A stretch of 15,832 nt of DNA, taken from positions 1 to 15,832 of the forward strand of contig JAFGIE010000188.1 of the NCBI GenBank assembly GCA_016929775.1, read 5' to 3'. Both the position numbers and the translations under genes were made by a program. The stretch comes from Anaerolineae bacterium. GTDB taxonomy: Bacteria > Chloroflexota > Anaerolineae > JAFGEY01. The notes under the pieces are model-generated. The model searched no databases. It saw only the letters and a program-made list of their open reading frames with translations, and had not been told where the DNA came from. Shown here piece by piece: positions 12,791-15,832 of the stretch. The first letter of the stretch is position 1; the number at the start of each line of letters is the position of its first letter.

Positions 12791-14142
12791 GCTCTTGTCC
12801 CCCACGGGCGGTTCGAGCGCCGCCAGTTCGCCTCCATCGCCGACGCGTACACGTCCTCGGGCATCGGCAGGTCGTTGCACACGTGGGCGAACGGGTCGTC
12901 TACCGCCTGCAGGTGCGCGTCCATCGTCGCGCGCAGCGCCGCCAGCGCGTCGGCAGCCTCGGGGTCATCCGCGAGGTTGTGCAGCTCGCCCGGGTCAGCC
13001 TCCAGATCGTACAGCTCTTCGGTGCGGCGGCGCGACGAGTAAAAGCCAAACACCTCGGGCGAGCGAAAGCCTGCCGCGCTCTGCTCGATCTCGGGGATCA
13101 AAAAGTCAAAGATGCACGTGCGCAGCCCCTTGCGGATGTACTTGACCGCGCCCGAGCGGACCATGCGGCTCGGGTCATAGTAGTTGGTATAGTTCTTTTC
13201 CGCCGCCACGTACGCGCGCTCGGGACCCGCCTCGCCGCGCGCCCACGCCGCCATGCTCTGTCCCTGGACGTGCGCGGGGGTGGGTACCTGGAGCAGGTCG
13301 AGGATCGTCGGCAGGATGTCCACGTGGCTGGTGAGCGACGTGACCCGCGTGCGGGCGGGAATCCCGCTGGGCCACCGCATGATCCACGGCACGCGCGTGC
13401 CCCCCTCGTACAGCGTCGCCTTCCCGTGCAGGAAGGAGGCGCCATGATCGCTGGTAAAGATCAGCAGCGTGTTCTCGGCGAGCCCGGTCTCGTCGAGGAC
13501 GCGCAGCAGCTCGCCGATCCAGCGGTCCATGTGGGCGATGTCGCCGTAAAAGTCCGCCAGATCCTCGCGCATGGCGGGCAGGTCGGGCAGCCATGGCGGG
13601 ACCTCGACCTGGTCGGGCGGCGCGGGCGCGTAGGCGTCGCGCTTGAAATGCGAGGGCTGCAGCCCGATCCGGTGCACGTCAAAGAAGCCGACGCCCGCCA
13701 GGAAGGGGCGCTCTGGCGCCTGCTCGCTGCGCAGCCACGCCGTCAGCGCCGGCACGACCACGTCGACCCACGGCGTGCCGCCGGTGGCGGTGCTGTCCTC
13801 GTAGCCGAGCTGTGCGGGATCATAGTGCTCGTGCTGAAAGCCGAATAGATGCGTCTGGTAGCCGGCGTCGCGCAAGATGTGCGGCAGGGGTGGGCAGCGC
13901 GCGACGTCGAGGGCCCACCCGCGATGCACGAGGCCCATCAGCCCGTGCGTGTGCGGGTAGCAGCCGGTCACGATCGAGCCGCGGCTGGGCGAGCAGACCG
14001 TGCCGGTCGAGTAGTGGTTGCTATAGATCACGCCCTGCGCGGCGATGCGGTCCAGGTTGGGGGTCGAGACCGGCGTGTCGTAGCATCCCACAAAGTCGCC
14101 CAGGTCGTGCGGGGTGATGAGGATCACGTTTGGCCTTGCCAC
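12787..14142 (-). CDS. type I (formylglycine) sulfatase, SGSH/S1_8-like
   Basis: The 451-residue protein starts RPNVILITPHDLGDFVGCY with Asp13 as a metal ligand. It carries the sulfatase signature CSPSRGSIVTG with Cys50 as the residue converted to formylglycine, and continues with YPHTHGLMGLVHRGW. A second metal site is visible in FTSDHGASFLHGK, followed by YEGGTRVPWIMRWPSG. The C-terminus has the ELYDLEADPGELHNLADDP segment. The pattern, especially GLMGLVHRGW, fits the heparan N-sulfatase-like group, but the substrate is not known. It starts at a GTG with AGGAGGG just upstream (14152-14146). There is no signal peptide, which is unusual because most such enzymes are exported. The maturation enzyme is not in this window. 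It is the first gene of a two-gene operon with the esterase. Confidence 0.92.
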   Translation of the reverse strand: MARPNVILITPHDLGDFVGCYDTPVSTPNLDRIAAQGVIYSNHYSTGTVCSPSRGSIVTGCYPHTHGLMGLVHRGWALDVARCPPLPHILRDAGYQTHLFGFQHEHYDPAQLGYEDSTATGGTPWVDVVVPALTAWLRSEQAPERPFLAGVGFFDVHRIGLQPSHFKRDAYAPAPPDQVEVPPWLPDLPAMREDLADFYGDIAHMDRWIGELLRVLDETGLAENTLLIFTSDHGASFLHGKATLYEGGTRVPWIMRWPSGIPARTRVTSLTSHVDILPTILDLLQVPTPAHVQGQSMAAWARGEAGPERAYVAAEKNYTNYYDPSRMVRSGAVKYIRKGLRTCIFDFLIPEIEQSAAGFRSPEVFGFYSSRRRTEELYDLEADPGELHNLADDPEAADALAALRATMDAHLQAVDDPFAHVCNDLPMPEDVYASAMEANWRRSNRPWGTRA

Positions 14143-14145
14143 GTT

Positions 14146-14152
14146 CCCTCCT
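14146..14152 (-). promoter_or_regulatory. ribosome binding site for the GTG start of the sulfatase
   Basis: The minus strand reads AGGAGGG-AAC-GTG. No in-frame ATG precedes the conserved RPNVIL strand, so the GTG at 14142 must be the start. Confidence 0.75.
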
Positions 14153-14169
14153 CTCTGGGAGCTGCTGGC

Positions 14170-14182
14170 TGGACTGAGTCCA
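14170..14182. promoter_or_regulatory. palindrome just downstream of the sulfatase promoter
   Basis: TGGACTGAGTCCA is an odd-centred perfect palindrome (6 bp, 1-nt centre). It lies at about +5 to +17 from the predicted start near 14186, a position suited to a repressor. Confidence 0.4.
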
Positions 14183-14192
14183 CGTGCCTGCC

Positions 14193-14220
14193 ATTATAGC
14201 CCTCGCCGCGGAAAGGGCAA
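14193..14220 (-). promoter_or_regulatory. sigma70-type promoter for the sulfatase-esterase operon
   Basis: A perfect -10 TATAAT (minus strand, 14198-14193) is preceded at 16 bp by TTGCCC (14220-14215, 4/6 match). The start would be near 14186, giving a leader of about 44 nt before the GTG. Confidence 0.65.
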
Positions 14221-14308
14221 GGCGGCGCTGCTGTGCGGCGTTGTCGGGCGGCTACCCCGCCGTTCCAAGCGACAGGTGTACTTTCGCCATGCGTCGGTCG
14301 CTCCTGCG

Positions 14309-14962
14309 CTAGCGGAGCCACTCCCTGCCTAGGGCCAGTGCTTGCTCGCGGCAGAACGCCTTGACGGTCTCCCATGTGATGGCATGCAGCATCTCGGGTT
14401 GGGCTTCGCGCTCGGCGCGCTCGAAATAGGCCAGGTGCCGTACGACCATCGCCTCAAAGTCGCGCACTCCCGGGTACTTGTCCGGCGCCCGATCGAGCAG
14501 CACACGGAGAGGGACGTGCGCCGCGATGGCATACAGGTCGATGAAGTCTTTGCGGCTGGCACGCGAGGCGATTGCGTCGAGCTTCATGAGGCCGATGTCG
14601 GTCAGGCTGGCCAGTGCAACCCCCTCGGCGCGGGCGGGCTGCTCGGCCAGTCTATAGCCGTACCCAAAGAACCCGACGCGGAGGCCGATCTGCTCAAGGA
14701 TCAGCACCAGGTTGCCCCACTCTTGCTCGACGAGCGTGGGCCTGAACGTACGCAGCGTACGCAGCACTTGGAGATGCGTCTCTGTGCGTACCTCATCCTG
14801 CTCGGAGAACAGATCGAGATCGACGGAACGCCGGTGTCCCAGCTGCAGCGCGAGGGCGGTGCCGCCCGCCAAGTAGAATCGGGCGGACAGGGCGCTGTCG
14901 CCGATCGTGCGCAGCACGCGGCGCATCCCGCCTGTGATCGCCTCCCAGTGTAGCTCGTTCAT
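14309..14962 (-). CDS. AbiEii-type nucleotidyltransferase (toxin-like)
   Basis: The 217-residue protein has the AbiEii/AbiGii (PF08843-type) features. The nucleotidyltransferase core reads YLAGGTALALQLGHRRSVDLDLF (residues 30-52), with Gly33/Gly34 and the paired Asp48/Asp50 that bind metal. The family-typical SRASRKDFIDLYAI helix follows in the second half. Characterised relatives (AbiE, MenT) add nucleotides to tRNA and block growth when not neutralised. The ATG overlaps the stop of the upstream small gene in an ATGA, so the pair is translationally coupled, as expected for a toxin-antitoxin unit. The stop lies within a short GCTCC/GGAGC inverted repeat (14300-14318). All motif residues are intact, so activity is plausible. 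Confidence 0.85.
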   Translation of the reverse strand: MNELHWEAITGGMRRVLRTIGDSALSARFYLAGGTALALQLGHRRSVDLDLFSEQDEVRTETHLQVLRTLRTFRPTLVEQEWGNLVLILEQIGLRVGFFGYGYRLAEQPARAEGVALASLTDIGLMKLDAIASRASRKDFIDLYAIAAHVPLRVLLDRAPDKYPGVRDFEAMVVRHLAYFERAEREAQPEMLHAITWETVKAFCREQALALGREWLR

Positions 14963-15222
14963 CCCACCTCGCCGTCCAGGCCCAGCAGCAGTCGCCAGAA
15001 CGCCAAGTGCGGCGGCGGCAGCGCATACGCGCCCCAGCGCCGCACCCACTCGGCGATCTGTGCCTCGGGATAGCGGTGATAGAGCCAGCGCAGCTCGCGG
15101 CGATCGCCATAGCGCAGCGTGCGCTCGATCACCGTCCATGCGGCGCGATCGAGGTCGAGCGTGCCCAGATCGTACTCTGGCAGAAAGGGCGCCAAGCTGT
15201 GTGGGATCGGTTCCTGGGTCAT
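14959..15222 (-). CDS. small DUF6922-like partner of the nucleotidyltransferase (antitoxin candidate)
   Basis: The 87-residue protein has the pattern FLPEYDLGTLDLDR (13-26), IERTLRYGDRRELRWLYHRY (32-51), QIAEWVRRWGAYALPPPHLAFW (55-76). This matches my memory of DUF6922 proteins, which often precede AbiEii-type genes. It is cytoplasmic, helical and rich in Arg and Trp. The usual AbiEi winged-helix repressor is not seen, so this small protein may take over its role. The start at 15222 is the only in-frame candidate in the region and its Shine-Dalgarno is weak (AGAGATGG). It is followed by the toxin-like gene with a 4-bp overlap. Promoter and palindrome lie directly upstream. Confidence 0.75.
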   Translation of the reverse strand: MTQEPIPHSLAPFLPEYDLGTLDLDRAAWTVIERTLRYGDRRELRWLYHRYPEAQIAEWVRRWGAYALPPPHLAFWRLLLGLDGEVG

Positions 15223-15241
15223 CGGTCCATCTCTGGTCCTC

Positions 15242-15253
15242 TCGCACGTGCGA
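15242..15253. promoter_or_regulatory. 12-bp perfect palindrome in the toxin-antitoxin leader
   Basis: TCGCACGTGCGA is self-complementary without a spacer. It lies between the -10 box and the first start codon, about +19 to +30. Toxin-antitoxin operons are commonly autoregulated at such sites, so this is an operator candidate. Confidence 0.5.
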
Positions 15254-15277
15254 TCGGGAGCTGCTTGCCTAGCGCCG

Positions 15278-15306
15278 ATCTTATCACATCCGTCCAGAGC
15301 CGTCAA
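15278..15306 (-). promoter_or_regulatory. sigma70-type promoter for the toxin-antitoxin-like pair
   Basis: TTGACG (minus strand, 15306-15301) and TAAGAT (15283-15278) have a 17-bp spacer and match the consensus at 5/6 and 4/6. Transcription would start near 15271, about 49 nt before the first ATG. It implies the pair is transcribed independently of the four-TM gene upstream. Confidence 0.65.
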
Positions 15307-15432
15307 TGAGCAGCGCTCGAGGTGTACGGCTATGGCAGAGTAGAACGCCTCGGCGATCGCGTTCAGCAGCAGGCGCTGCATGCACCGCGCAAGCCGCGCC
15401 GCGACCTCGGGGGGCCCGGCAGCCGATCCTCC

Positions 15433-15446
15433 GCCCCGATCGGGGC
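15433..15446 (-). terminator. GC palindrome at the end of the four-TM gene
   Basis: GCCCCGATCGGGGC is a perfect 14-bp palindrome that touches the stop codon of the small membrane protein gene (15446-15448). It may end that transcript but has no U-tract. The rest of the 223-bp gap to 15223 holds only the promoter and palindrome listed separately. Confidence 0.35.
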
Positions 15447-15802
15447 TAGGCGGGCGCCTGTGCGCGCCGCGCGCGGGACAGGATCCAGTAGAGCCCGTAG
15501 AACAGGCTGGGCGACGCCAGGAGCGCAAAGTAGGAGCCCGAGGGGAAGGTGCCGGTGAAGGCGAGGTCGAGCGCGTAAAAGACGCACAGGCTCCCGAGCG
15601 TGATCAGCGCCCCGAGCCCCTCGCGCCACCAGCCGAGGACGTTGCCGCCGATCAAGCCGAGCGGGAAAAAGAGGAGCGAGATGATCTCGCCTGCGCTCAG
15701 GCGGAGCGGCTGCGAGAAATCGGCTTCCCCGAAAAAGAAGACGAGCACAAAGGCGACGGTGAGCAGGGCGAGCACCCTGCCGATCCAGCGGATGACAGAC
15801 AT
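15446..15802 (-). CDS. small four-TM membrane protein (DUF7670-like)
   Basis: The 118-residue protein has four predicted hydrophobic segments (about 8-26, 38-57, 62-82, 88-108) and a basic tail (SRARRAQ). The pattern WIGRVLALL...FFFGE, then FFPLGLIGGNVLGWWREGLGALITLG, then YGLYWILSRARR fits a family of small integral membrane proteins I know only as DUF7670. No enzymatic or transport residues can be assigned. AAAGGAG precedes the ATG at 15802. Only 30 bp upstream are visible, so its promoter is not covered. There is no clear link to the toxin-antitoxin genes, which have their own promoter. Confidence 0.7.
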   Translation of the reverse strand: MSVIRWIGRVLALLTVAFVLVFFFGEADFSQPLRLSAGEIISLLFFPLGLIGGNVLGWWREGLGALITLGSLCVFYALDLAFTGTFPSGSYFALLASPSLFYGLYWILSRARRAQAPA

Positions 15803-15832
15803 GGCAGCTCTCCTTTCAGTGGATTGTGCCCG

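Noticed and set aside
301..15360. GCGATCGC octamers (301, 2496, 10141, 15353) as a HIP1-like repeat
   Set aside because: Four clear copies in 15.8 kb of GC-rich sequence rich in GAT-CGC codons is too few and uneven to claim a HIP1-type system without genome counts.

Overview
The window is a GC-rich bacterial chromosomal segment with closely packed genes. I infer Chloroflexota (Anaerolineae-like). The clues are an exported protein with a YFPIVFR motif followed by a DDFSDxxSGWP-type domain, Pro/Thr linkers (TPTPVPPTPTP) in a membrane-anchored trypsin/SH3/TolB-propeller protein, a multi-META lipoprotein, and an AbiEii-type nucleotidyltransferase behind a small DUF6922-like partner. This assignment rests on remembered family distribution and no search was run.

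Layout. (1) Plus strand, 29-2404: a good sigma70-type promoter, a tyrosine-recombinase-fold protein that has lost its catalytic tyrosine and most other active-site residues, then a malic enzyme, probably in the same transcript. (2) 2405-2639: a convergent intergenic region filled by two tandem, diverged copies of a hairpin-forming repeat. (3) Minus strand, 10421 down to 2640: a membrane-anchored serine protease/SH3/six-bladed propeller protein, an unrecognised Cys-rich protein and a RibD/DHFR-like reductase, spaced 35 and 30 bp and probably one operon; then a lipoprotein with four META domains, a secreted concanavalin-like protein and an aminoglycoside-phosphotransferase-fold kinase, each after a gap holding hairpins. 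(4) 10422-10754: a divergent control region with a promoter on each strand and an AT-rich palindrome over the predicted rightward start site. (5) Plus strand, 10755-11867: a three-TM plus coiled-coil plus helical-domain protein resembling the YEATS-associated three-TM (YLATT) proteins of bacterial NTP-dependent conflict systems, followed by a very strong hairpin. (6) Minus strand, 14142 to 11951: a type I sulfatase and an alpha/beta-hydrolase esterase coupled by an ATGA overlap. (7) Minus strand, 15222 to 14309: a toxin-antitoxin-like pair, also ATGA-coupled, with its own promoter and a perfect 12-bp palindrome in the leader. (8) Minus strand, 15802 to 15446: a small four-TM protein.

How the genes may work together: most are envelope or accessory functions. 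The best candidates for something new are the YLATT-like protein facing a membrane protease/propeller gene across a shared control region, the AbiEii/DUF6922-like pair, the Cys-rich protein of the protease operon, and the catalytically dead recombinase tied to central metabolism. No tRNA, rRNA, CRISPR array or intact transposable element was seen. Hairpins at gene ends lack U-tracts throughout.
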